Part shown: positions 53,286 to 61,908 of the stretch, piece by piece | Position numbering within the stretch: position 1 is the stretch's first letter | Layout of the letters: the number at the start of each line of letters is the position of its first letter | From: an uncultured Nonlabens sp. | GTDB lineage: Bacteria > Bacteroidota > Bacteroidia > Flavobacteriales > Flavobacteriaceae | Assembly (NCBI RefSeq): GCF_947495285.1 | Contig: NZ_CANLXZ010000016.1 | Location: 1 to 64,000, forward strand | Reading direction: 5' to 3' | Length of the DNA stretch: 64,000 nucleotides | Position numbers and translations under genes: made by a program | Notes under the pieces: model-generated | What the model was told of the DNA's origin: nothing | What the model saw: only the letters and a program-made list of their open reading frames with translations | Database searches by the model: none

Positions 53286-54569
53286 ATGCAAGAAATACTT
53301 AAAATATTTTTGTTTAACAAGGAATCTAAAATATGGTTGATTTTATGCAGAGGTGTAGGTGCTTTGATTTTCTTTTTGACCACTATATTTATGACTAATA
53401 ATTATAAGATTTCTCTAGTTGGCGATTTTGATTATGCTAGATCTATATTATTGCTTTTAGGTAGCTTTGCTTTATTAGGATTAGATAGATCCATTTTACA
53501 GTTTACAGGTGTTTTATCAAGTAAAAACAGAACAGAAGAAGTATATCATTTATATAAAAAGATGATTTTAATTATTCTTTGTGTCTACATTACTCTAGTC
53601 ACAGTATATTTTATTAGTCCGTATAAATACGTTTTATTTTTTGTCCATGATAATAAAACCTATTTGCTTGTTTCTAAAATTATTTTAAGTATTCTGTTTT
53701 ATGCAATAACTTTATTTAATACCGAAGTTTTTAGAATTTTTGATCGTAATCTGACCTCAGAATTTTATCGAGGGATTTTTAAATATCTTTTGCTCGCTAT
53801 TGCTGTAATCTTATTATTTCAAAACAATTTGCAAGAATATATAATCGAGTGTTTTTTACTTTCATTTATTTTATTATTTATAATTTCTTCAATACATATA
53901 TCTTATTTGTTTTCAAAATGCTCTAAGAAGACAGTCATAACTTATAAAGAAATAATTATTAAGTCTTACCCTATGGCTATAAGTAGTTTAGGCTTTTTAA
54001 TTCTTCTTAGTATAGATATTGTTTTTCTTAAAAAATATTATGATGAAGAACAAGTAGCTATTTATGCCCAACCTATTAAGTTAATATCATTAATATCTCT
54101 TATTCAAACTACTATACAGGCTGCTATTTCAAAAAAAATAGCAAAGGAGTTTTATTCAAAAAACACACACGAATTATTAATTCTTACTAGAAAGTATACT
54201 AGATTAATTATGCTTCTGTCTGTTCCTGTTTTATTGGGTTTTGGTTTATTTCCTAGCTTTTTTCTTGAGTTTTTTGGAGATTTTTATGTTCAAGGAAATA
54301 CAGTGTTCTCCATTTTATTAATAGGCAGTACAGTTAATGCTGCTTGTGGATGTACGAGTGTTTATATGAATATGACCGGGAAACAAAAGATTTTACAAAA
54401 CATATTGATTATGACCATATTAATTAATTTAATAGTTAATTTTTTATTGATTCCGTCATATGGAATAGAAGGCGCAGCTATTGCCTCATCATTAAGTTTA
54501 ATTTTTTGGAACCTTTCTGTTGTTATTTACGTTTATGTAAAAGAGCGTATCTTGCTTATCCTAAATTAA
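53286..54569 (+). CDS. Wzx-like polysaccharide flippase
   Basis: A 427-residue protein with about twelve hydrophobic helices along its length and the loose pattern of the MOP/PST flippase superfamily (GALIFFLTTIFMTNNY, SIDIVFLKKYYDEEQVAIYAQPIKL, GIEGAAIASSLSLIFWN). Likely moves lipid-linked glycan units across the inner membrane. Visibly AT-rich compared with housekeeping genes here, as is common for such loci. Confidence 0.82.
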   Translation: MQEILKIFLFNKESKIWLILCRGVGALIFFLTTIFMTNNYKISLVGDFDYARSILLLLGSFALLGLDRSILQFTGVLSSKNRTEEVYHLYKKMILIILCVYITLVTVYFISPYKYVLFFVHDNKTYLLVSKIILSILFYAITLFNTEVFRIFDRNLTSEFYRGIFKYLLLAIAVILLFQNNLQEYIIECFLLSFILLFIISSIHISYLFSKCSKKTVITYKEIIIKSYPMAISSLGFLILLSIDIVFLKKYYDEEQVAIYAQPIKLISLISLIQTTIQAAISKKIAKEFYSKNTHELLILTRKYTRLIMLLSVPVLLGFGLFPSFFLEFFGDFYVQGNTVFSILLIGSTVNAACGCTSVYMNMTGKQKILQNILIMTILINLIVNFLLIPSYGIEGAAIASSLSLIFWNLSVVIYVYVKERILLILN

Positions 54570-54578
54570 GATCTAATA

Positions 54579-55676
54579 TTGTTTAAGGTTAAAAAACATA
54601 AAGCATTATTTATTTTTATTGCTTTGACAGCAACTATAATGGGTAGTTTGGCTTTTTTATACCTGCCAGATCGTTTCTTTGCAGACGCAAATACGATTAC
54701 TCTAGATAGATATAACGAGGCTGGATGGATGGGTTCCTATCCTTTTACTATGAGTTTCTATAAGTTAATAGGGTTTAATAATTTACCGTACAGTATTGTT
54801 GCTTTGATACAATTACCTATTCTTTTTTATTGTATTTATAAATTAAGTATTCCTGAGAGTTTTTCTAAACCATATTTACGTAATGTTATAGTTTGGATAT
54901 GTTTAATTATGATTTGTTTTTTCATATCATTTCCATCTAAAGAATTTATAAATATTATTTTCCTATATTTTGTAGCTAAGGTTTTGATAATGCCTAAAAA
55001 CTTAAGATATAAAATCTTTTCTAGTATCTTAATGTTTGTCGGTTTCGGTATAATTTTTAGGCAGTATTATATTATAGTGCCGGTTATAGCAATAAGTTTA
55101 TATTTGATTAATCTAGTCTCTATTAAAAACAAAGCAATATCAAATGTGTTCTTTGGCATTTTAATAGTCTGTTTTCTATCTCTTTCTTACGGTGTTATCA
55201 AAGGTGAGTTTATGTCAGAAGGTTCTAGAGAATCCTTAAATCAAAGGAGAATTGCGAGGGGAGATCAAAATGCGGACACCATGATTTTATCACCAGTAGA
55301 TTCGCATTCAGCTATAGGGGAATCGATTTCTATTTTTTATGGCTTTTTCACTGTTAACCTGCCTTTGAATGGCTTAAAATTTTGGTATAAACCTCAAGTA
55401 ATTCTTTTCCTACTTTGGCAGTTTTTAATGTTTTATTTATTATTCAATTACTATTCTAAAGCATTAAAGAATGAAGATTTCAAACATGAAACATGGGTAT
55501 TTCATCTGGTTTTTTCATATTTTATCTTACAAGGTGTGTTTGAACCAGATTTAGGTAGTGCTATTCGTCATAAAATAGGAATTCTACCATTAATCTGGCT
55601 AGCTATTTACTATGACAAAGGATTTATTAAACGTCCTAAAATTAAAAAAAAATATGTCTTTAGGATTACTAAATAA
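54579..55676 (+). CDS. Polytopic membrane protein, candidate polysaccharide polymerase
   Basis: A 365-residue protein with about ten hydrophobic segments and a mid-protein soluble loop (GEFMSEGSRESLNQRRIARGDQ...). The position between Wzx-like and ligase-like genes suggests a Wzy/EpsG-type polymerase, but I see no diagnostic motif. TTG start (MFKVKKHKALFIFIALTATI); no in-frame ATG lies upstream. Overlaps the next gene by 23 nt. AT-rich. Confidence 0.6.
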   Translation: MFKVKKHKALFIFIALTATIMGSLAFLYLPDRFFADANTITLDRYNEAGWMGSYPFTMSFYKLIGFNNLPYSIVALIQLPILFYCIYKLSIPESFSKPYLRNVIVWICLIMICFFISFPSKEFINIIFLYFVAKVLIMPKNLRYKIFSSILMFVGFGIIFRQYYIIVPVIAISLYLINLVSIKNKAISNVFFGILIVCFLSLSYGVIKGEFMSEGSRESLNQRRIARGDQNADTMILSPVDSHSAIGESISIFYGFFTVNLPLNGLKFWYKPQVILFLLWQFLMFYLLFNYYSKALKNEDFKHETWVFHLVFSYFILQGVFEPDLGSAIRHKIGILPLIWLAIYYDKGFIKRPKIKKKYVFRITK

Positions 55677-56955
55677 ATTAAGAAATTTTTATACAGAAAA
55701 TTACGAATGTCTACTGGCAATTCTTGCCAGTATCTTAGTTTTTAGAAAACCTGCAACCATTGGCATTTTAGTATTTATTGCATTTAATCTGTTGTTTTAC
55801 AAAAAACTAAAAATTAATAGTAAAAAATGGTTTCCCATCCTTATTATCTCTATACCATTTTTGTTAGATGTAATATTTCTTTGGAATAATGTTGAGCTAT
55901 CAGAAGGTTTTAAACACATGGAAAAACGTTTAAGTACTTTCATTTTTCCATTACTGATAATAGGTCAAGCATTTGTTATTGATTTTAATAAAATACTTAA
56001 AATATATAGTATTTTCTTTACTACTATTTTATATGTATTGCTTATTAGGTTCTTAATAATCGAACCAGAATTAGTTCAAAAATATTTGAATGGAATTCAT
56101 TTATGGGAGATGGGTTATTCTTTTGCAAATAGCACTTCTGTTCATGCCCCAGCTCTTAATATGCACGTAGCATTCTTAGTAGTCGTGAATACCTACCTTC
56201 TAGTTAATCACGCGATTAAAAATAAATGGAAACTTTTAAATTATAGGATAGTCTTGTTCATAGCTTCATTATTAATGCTTCTTATTATCAATACACGTCT
56301 TGCTATTGCAAATGCCGTGTTGGGTATCTTTTTGATCTTATTCTTTGAGTTATTTAAAAAAGTATCTCGCAAGAAATTAATATCAATTACTGCTGGAACA
56401 AGTGTGTTATTAATGGTTGTTTTTTTCGCTTTCGCGAAAGCGTTCCCATATATTACAGAAAAGTATTCTAGTGTAACCTTTGCTCACATGGACAAAGTGG
56501 GGAAACTAGATGATTTTGAAGACCCTGAGGGAGAGATTTATAGTAGTTTTGTTACTAGAGTAAGTATATGGAAAACAGCTTGGGAGCGTTCTCAAGAAGA
56601 TCTATTATTTGGAGTAGGTGCAGCAGATGGAAAAGATGAGTTAAATCAAGCTTATGAAGATACCAATCAAGTTTTCTTGTCTAAATATAAGTTCCCTACG
56701 CATAACCAATATCTTGATTTCTTATTGAAATTTGGAATTCTAGGAGTAGTCGGCGTGCTACTTTATATATTTCATATCCTATGGATAGGGTTAAAATGGC
56801 AACATACTGTGCCTATATTTTTCTTCATACTATTTTTTACTTCTAACTTAACAGATGATTTCTTAATCCGTTTTGATGGTATCACCTTCAGTGCGCTATG
56901 GATAAGTATTTTTGCTAGTATTTACTGGAATAATCGTTTAAATAAAGTTCTATAA
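55654..56955 (+). CDS. O-antigen ligase/polymerase family (Wzy_C) protein
   Basis: A 433-residue protein with about ten membrane helices. The conserved periplasmic-loop end GVGAADGKDELNQAY...FPTHNQYLDFLLKFGILG has the H-N-x-Y-L motif of O-antigen ligase/Wzy_C proteins. I chose ATG 55654 (MSLGLLNKLRN) over 55612, since the longer form starts well inside the previous gene. FFAFAKAFPYI at a helix end is palindrome-encoded. Overlaps the convergent GT4 gene tail to tail by 41 nt. Confidence 0.82.
   Translation: MSLGLLNKLRNFYTENYECLLAILASILVFRKPATIGILVFIAFNLLFYKKLKINSKKWFPILIISIPFLLDVIFLWNNVELSEGFKHMEKRLSTFIFPLLIIGQAFVIDFNKILKIYSIFFTTILYVLLIRFLIIEPELVQKYLNGIHLWEMGYSFANSTSVHAPALNMHVAFLVVVNTYLLVNHAIKNKWKLLNYRIVLFIASLLMLLIINTRLAIANAVLGIFLILFFELFKKVSRKKLISITAGTSVLLMVVFFAFAKAFPYITEKYSSVTFAHMDKVGKLDDFEDPEGEIYSSFVTRVSIWKTAWERSQEDLLFGVGAADGKDELNQAYEDTNQVFLSKYKFPTHNQYLDFLLKFGILGVVGVLLYIFHILWIGLKWQHTVPIFFFILFFTSNLTDDFLIRFDGITFSALWISIFASIYWNNRLNKVL
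56427..56442. repeat. Iterated palindrome, exact copy
   Basis: CGCTTTCGCGAAAGCG in an otherwise AT-rich ligase-like gene, AFAKA frame; a GC-rich island of 16 bp. Confidence 0.95.
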
Positions 56956-58009
56956 GTTCTTGAAAATTAGTTTCACAATTAAAATATTGTTCCACTCTTA
57001 ACCTTCCTTCTTTACCCATTTCTATTCTATTTTTAGGATCCTCTAGAAATAACATGGCATTTTTAAAGTCTTTTTCAGTCTTTATTAAGAAGCCTGTTTT
57101 CCCATGAACTATTAAGTCCTTGTTTCCTATTACATCTGTTGCAATTATAGGTAATCCCATTGCCATAGCTTCTATAACTGCTATAGGTAATCCTTCCCAT
57201 AAAGAAGTTTGTAAATAAACGTCCAGTTTTTTTAGATAAGGAAGTGCTTCCTTACGTTTTGTAAACCAGCCAGTAATTTCAATGTTTTGTGCTGTTATAG
57301 AAGATTGCATATCTCCATCACCTATCCATAAAAAATTGTACTCTGGTGTGTAAAGGGCTAGGTTGTCAAAAAAAGTTGGGTTTTTTTGGAAACTAATTCT
57401 TCCTAGAGTTCCTATAATTATTTTTTCTGATGGAGTTTTTGGATAGTATTTTATCTGGTCTATCCTGATACCATTATTAATAAGTCGAGCATTTTTATTC
57501 ATTTTTTTAGCCATAGTTTGCTCGGTAAAACCACAAGCTATAGTTTTGGTCTTAGAAAATTTTGTAAATAGATATTCTATATTTTTAAATAACTTTCTTT
57601 TTAGTTTTGTTATATCTAATCTCAAAAAAGAATAGCCATGTGGTGTATAGTAAGATATACATTGATGTGTTGCCATAGATAGTGCCACTTTACCTAAAAT
57701 ACCTGCTTTGCTGCTATGTAAATGTACTATGTCTGGCTTAATGAACTCGATTGTTTCTTTAATTTGCTTAACTCCTTTCCAGTCTTTGCTCAGCGAGATA
57801 TCTTTATGAAGATCTAATAAAATTAAATTACAATTTTCATTAAAGTCTTCACGAATCTTGTTAGGATTGATTTCACTGCGTTTGTCACTATAAGCTACGA
57901 AAACTTCTAAGTTTGGGTCATTTCCCATTACCTTACTTAAGTCCGTAAAATAGCTATAAACACCACCTCCTAAGGCTTCTATTACATGAAGAACTTTGAT
58001 TTTTTTCAC
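56915..58009 (-). CDS. Glycosyltransferase family 4
   Basis: A 364-residue GT-B enzyme: VLHVIEALGGGVYSYFTDL at the N-terminus, DIVHLHSSKAGILGKVAL, a donor domain IIGTLGRISFQKNPTFFDNL, and SLWEGLPIAVIEAMAMGLPIIATDV (E-x(7)-E). Related to capsular and O-antigen transferases. Oriented against the cluster, overlapping the ligase-like gene's tail by 41 nt. Confidence 0.9.
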   Translation of the reverse strand: MKKIKVLHVIEALGGGVYSYFTDLSKVMGNDPNLEVFVAYSDKRSEINPNKIREDFNENCNLILLDLHKDISLSKDWKGVKQIKETIEFIKPDIVHLHSSKAGILGKVALSMATHQCISYYTPHGYSFLRLDITKLKRKLFKNIEYLFTKFSKTKTIACGFTEQTMAKKMNKNARLINNGIRIDQIKYYPKTPSEKIIIGTLGRISFQKNPTFFDNLALYTPEYNFLWIGDGDMQSSITAQNIEITGWFTKRKEALPYLKKLDVYLQTSLWEGLPIAVIEAMAMGLPIIATDVIGNKDLIVHGKTGFLIKTEKDFKNAMLFLEDPKNRIEMGKEGRLRVEQYFNCETNFQELIELYLNDYSSKY

Positions 58010-58101
58010 TAAAAATAAATTATTACTGTAAAGGTAATAGCTTTACGTTGTAAAAGGGTAAGTTTTTAGTCATCTTCGTAGATTGAAAAACCACCTATCA
58101 T

Positions 58102-59352
58102 TTGAAAAAAGAAACCCAAATAAATAAATATCATAAAGCAGTTTTATATGCTCTTTATGGATTATTTCTTATGCCTTTATTGCCTAAAATAGCTGGTAAT
58201 TTAATGATTGGTTTTTTTATTATAGTTTCAATAGTTACCTATTTTAATACTTTTAATAGACGATTTAATTGGAAATTTTTTATCGTTATTTCTCTTCTTT
58301 ACTTCAGTTACATAGGTAGTTTGCTTTATTCTGAAAACATGGAGTATGCCTTAAGAAAACTAAGTACTGCAAGTCCGTTAATCTTTTTTCCGTTATCGTT
58401 TTCTTTGTTTTCTCCCGTACTAATCGATTTGATTAAAAAACAGGTCAAGAACTATACAAAGGTATATGTAGGTTCAATAGTTTTATTATCCTTAATTGTT
58501 ATAATCGATAATTTTAATGTCATACATGATTTAGAATTATTTCATGATCAGATTTTAGAACAAGGAACTGTCGTGGGTATGGATGCCCTTTATTTAAGCC
58601 TTCACATCTCTTTAGCTTTAATTTCTTCGGTTTATTTATATTTTTTATCAAAGAAAGTATGGAAGGCTGTAGTCTCAATTATGATTATATCTATTTTATT
58701 CGTTTTATTATTAATTTTATCATTTAAGTCTGCGATAATATCTTTTACCGTCGCATTCGGATTATATGCGCTTATGGTTAATAAGACTAAGCTATGGACA
58801 TTATTCATGTCAGCCACAGTTTTAGTAATAGGTCTGTTAACTTTTTCGTCTAGTTTTAATGAAAAGTTTAATAGATTATTGATTGTAAAAGATTCTGCAC
58901 ATATGGAGTATGCCGAAATTAAAAATACGATCCAATCATGTTCCATAGAGCTTATACCAGAGGCTGGATTATTTGGTTTTGGTCTAGGAGATGGTAAAGA
59001 AGAGCTTATCAACTGTTATGATGGTAAAAATAGTAGTCTTAAAAATGCTTCTTATAATTCACATAATCAGTATTTAAGCGTTTTTTTAAATGTTGGATTA
59101 TTTGGTTTGATATTGTTTGCATTTTCTTTGTTTGCATTACTCTCTACTGGACTTAATCACAGAAATTATTTAGGTATAGCTATTTTAATCCTTTTCTGTG
59201 TTTTTATGCTTGCAGAAAATGTGTTAGAGAGACAGCAAGGTGTCGTCTATTTTGCTTTATTTTTAAACCTCTTCTTTGTAGGTAATTTTAAAAGATCTGC
59301 ATTAAATCCATTGGTACTATCACATGAAAAAGTTTTAGATTCTTTGAATTAA
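58102..59352 (+). CDS. Second O-antigen ligase family protein
   Basis: A 416-residue protein with about ten to eleven helices and a loop motif GFGLGDGKEELINCYDGKN...NSHNQYLSVFLNVGLFG, paralogous in layout to the protein at 55654. TTG start (MKKETQINKYHKAVLYALYG). One of the two may be the polymerase and the other a ligase; sequence alone cannot decide. Followed after 3 nt by the iterated palindrome. Confidence 0.8.
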   Translation: MKKETQINKYHKAVLYALYGLFLMPLLPKIAGNLMIGFFIIVSIVTYFNTFNRRFNWKFFIVISLLYFSYIGSLLYSENMEYALRKLSTASPLIFFPLSFSLFSPVLIDLIKKQVKNYTKVYVGSIVLLSLIVIIDNFNVIHDLELFHDQILEQGTVVGMDALYLSLHISLALISSVYLYFLSKKVWKAVVSIMIISILFVLLLILSFKSAIISFTVAFGLYALMVNKTKLWTLFMSATVLVIGLLTFSSSFNEKFNRLLIVKDSAHMEYAEIKNTIQSCSIELIPEAGLFGFGLGDGKEELINCYDGKNSSLKNASYNSHNQYLSVFLNVGLFGLILFAFSLFALLSTGLNHRNYLGIAILILFCVFMLAENVLERQQGVVYFALFLNLFFVGNFKRSALNPLVLSHEKVLDSLN

Positions 59353-59355
59353 TTC

Positions 59356-59371
59356 CGCTTTCGCGAAAGCG
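59356..59371. repeat. Iterated palindrome, exact copy, intergenic
   Basis: CGCTTTCGCGAAAGCG, 3 nt after the ligase-like gene's stop codon and 51 nt before dprA. Confidence 0.95.
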
Positions 59372-59422
59372 AAACAATAATAATTTCTTGAACTACATTC
59401 ATTTTCCATAACTTAGCCCTTT

Positions 59423-60520
59423 ATGGACCAACAAGAACTTCTTTCTTTACTAGCACTCAAAAAAGCACCGTTAATAGGTGATATTATGGCCAAAAGGTTG
59501 ATCAGAACCTTTGGTAACGCGACTGGAGTTTTTGAACAACAATATAAAGGCATAGCCGCCATAGAAGGAATAGGAGAGAAGAAGGCTCAATTTATAAGAA
59601 ACAAGGACGGTCTGTTTGCAAAAGCAGCAAAGGAGCTGGAATTCATAGAAGAGAATAAAATAAAGTACCGTGTTTATTATAATGAAGATTATCCAGAACG
59701 TTTAAAGTATTGTGTAGATGGGCCTATCATTTACTTTGAAAAAGGAAACATAAACCTCGATAATCCGTACACGCTGAGTATAGTCGGTACTAGACAAATT
59801 ACAAGTAATGGAGCTGCGTTTTTAGAAAAATTTATTGCAGAGATAGCACCTTTAAAACCTATCATAATTAGTGGTTATGCTTATGGAGTCGATATTCTAG
59901 CGCATAAAATGGCGATAGAACACGGTTTACAGACCATTGCGGTAATGGCACATGGATTAAATCAAACCTATCCACGCAATCACGCCGCGCACAATGAAGA
60001 GATGTTGCAAAATGGTGGTTTTATTACCGATTTTTGGCATACAGATAACTTTGATCGCAAGAATTTCTTGGGTAGAAATAGAATCATCGCAGGAATGAGT
60101 GAGGCGACTGTGGTTATAGAAAGCGCTTCAAAAGGTGGCTCACTAGTCACTGCAGACCTTGCTTGCGGTTACAATCGTGAGGTGTTTGCTGTTCCAGGTC
60201 GTGTGAATGATAAATATGCCATAGGTTGCAACGAGTTGATAAAACAGTCTAAAGCACACATGCTCACAAAAACAGCCGATGTTCCCTACATTCTAGGGTG
60301 GAAGGAGCGAGGCGTTGCTGTCCAGAAACAACTTTTTGTAGAGCTTACTGAAGAGGAAAAGCTTATTTATAAATTCTTTAAAGAGAATGATAATGAGATG
60401 CTAGACATTATAGCTCTTAAGATAAAAATGCCAGTACACAAAGTAGCCTCTCAACTCATGAGTATGGAGCTTAAAGGTGTGGTAAAACCGCTGCCAGGAA
60501 AATTATTTACACTCGCTTAA
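59423..60520 (+). CDS. dprA: DNA-processing protein DprA
   Basis: A 365-residue protein that binds incoming single-stranded DNA and loads RecA in natural transformation. N-terminal helix-hairpin-helix region (IAAIEGIGEKKAQFI), then a Rossmann domain with LSIVGTRQITSNGAAFLEKF, IISGYAYGVDILAHKMAI, MAHGLNQTYPRNHAAHN, GRNRIIAGMSEATVVIESASKGGSLVTADLA, and a C-terminal winged-helix domain. It is the only competence-related gene in the window. Confidence 0.96.
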   Translation: MDQQELLSLLALKKAPLIGDIMAKRLIRTFGNATGVFEQQYKGIAAIEGIGEKKAQFIRNKDGLFAKAAKELEFIEENKIKYRVYYNEDYPERLKYCVDGPIIYFEKGNINLDNPYTLSIVGTRQITSNGAAFLEKFIAEIAPLKPIIISGYAYGVDILAHKMAIEHGLQTIAVMAHGLNQTYPRNHAAHNEEMLQNGGFITDFWHTDNFDRKNFLGRNRIIAGMSEATVVIESASKGGSLVTADLACGYNREVFAVPGRVNDKYAIGCNELIKQSKAHMLTKTADVPYILGWKERGVAVQKQLFVELTEEEKLIYKFFKENDNEMLDIIALKIKMPVHKVASQLMSMELKGVVKPLPGKLFTLA

Positions 60521-60539
60521 TCCTCTTTTAAAACGAAGG

Positions 60540-61100
60540 ATACTTTAAAAATAGAACAAGAGAAATTTTATAAAAAGGACTCGTTTTCTATTGTAAATTA
60601 TCTTTAATAATACTACGGGAACAGGCAACATTTTTATTTCAACACGAGCAATCTCAGTAGACGAGGTGTGTTATAAATTCATTTATGCATAGCGATATGT
60701 TTTATGATAAAAAGGAAAATATATTAGGGGTGATCAAGAAAAATATTTTAGAAATACTGATTTATATGGAACTCAATCAGCTAGATTTAGTACATTCCAA
60801 ACTCCGTAGTTTTAAAAAGAAATTTAGATCACCTTTACTCAATTTAAAAGAAGACCGTGTACTGGCGTTTATGAGTTTATTGCGTTTATATTTGGAACAT
60901 TCTTTTCATATTACAGAAGATTCTTTTAAGATAAGATTACTGCTCCATTTACCTATAAAACAGTAGATCGAGAAGATATTTTTATCATGAGTTTCTATGC
61001 TTATCTTAAATCAAAAATAGAAAATAAAAGCATTTTACAGCGCCACGTTAGAATTGGTAAATTTATTACTAGATCTCGTCTCAGGAATAATATAACATAG
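60540..61100 (+). pseudogene. Decayed gene of unknown function
   Basis: An open frame 60685-60966 (93 residues) ends at TAG, but reading 1 nt over gives a continuing protein-like segment DREDIFIMSFYAYLKSKIENK to a stop at 61100. Upstream, other frames give EKFYKKDSFSIVNYL and NIFISTRAISVDEV, again broken by stops. I read this as one gene with at least three disablements. I do not recognise its family; the 93-residue part could still be expressed. Confidence 0.5.
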
Positions 61101-61159
61101 CTTGTGACTTTTATCACCTTTTTAATACTACTTACTACTTACTACGTTACTTTTGTATT

Positions 61160-61762
61160 ATGGAATTACAACAAATTATAAAAACAGCTACAGATAAATC
61201 AATTTCTTATCAAGAATATCGTGATCTAGTAGCAACACATACTGAGAACAATACTAACACAGGTGCTGAGGTTACTGAAGCGCTTGCAAATTATACGATG
61301 CTTAATAACCAGCGTATGAAACGTCTGGATAAGACCATGAAGATTCTTCCCGAAAATCAAGAATTTTTAACAGCTTTTGATAAAGAAGTCTATTTCTTAA
61401 TCATTACAGAAAGCTGGTGCGGCGATGCTGCACAAACGATGCCTATGATGAATAAAGTAGCGCAAGCTGCAGGTGTAGATCTAAGAGTCGTTTTAAGAGA
61501 TGATAATCTAGATTTAATGGATCAGTTTCTAACTAACGGAGGTCGCTCTATAGCAAAGCTTATTTTAATAAATAAAGAAACTGGCTTACCTGTTACTACA
61601 TGGGGACCACGCCCAACCACGGCAACGCAACTCGTTGCAAATGAAAAACAAGCAAAAGGTGTTCTCTCTGCAGAATTTAAGGAAGAATTACAAAACTGGT
61701 ACAATAAGAATAAAGGAAAGGACACAGAAAACGATCTTTTAAATATGTTAAAGGCTGTTTAA
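61160..61762 (+). CDS. Thioredoxin-fold family protein
   Basis: A 200-residue protein, thioredoxin-like with TESWCGDAAQTMPMM, where the usual C-x-x-C active site is C-G-D-A, so only the first Cys remains. GGRSIAKLILIN and GPRP(T) follow. The lost resolving Cys means it is probably not a simple disulfide reductase; flavobacteria often carry this variant. Cytosolic (no signal peptide). A TACTTTTG box ends only 4 nt before the ATG. Confidence 0.8.
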   Translation: MELQQIIKTATDKSISYQEYRDLVATHTENNTNTGAEVTEALANYTMLNNQRMKRLDKTMKILPENQEFLTAFDKEVYFLIITESWCGDAAQTMPMMNKVAQAAGVDLRVVLRDDNLDLMDQFLTNGGRSIAKLILINKETGLPVTTWGPRPTTATQLVANEKQAKGVLSAEFKEELQNWYNKNKGKDTENDLLNMLKAV

Positions 61763-61908
61763 AAAAAAGTCGCGCTCTATTATCAAAAAGAGTGCTCAAA
61801 AGAAAGAAAAAGTAGTTTTAAAAATCATGTACGGTTCAGTTCAACATGTTTTTTCTTTTAACCATTAACTTCTTTATTTGTACCTATAAATACGATAAAA
61901 ATTACATT

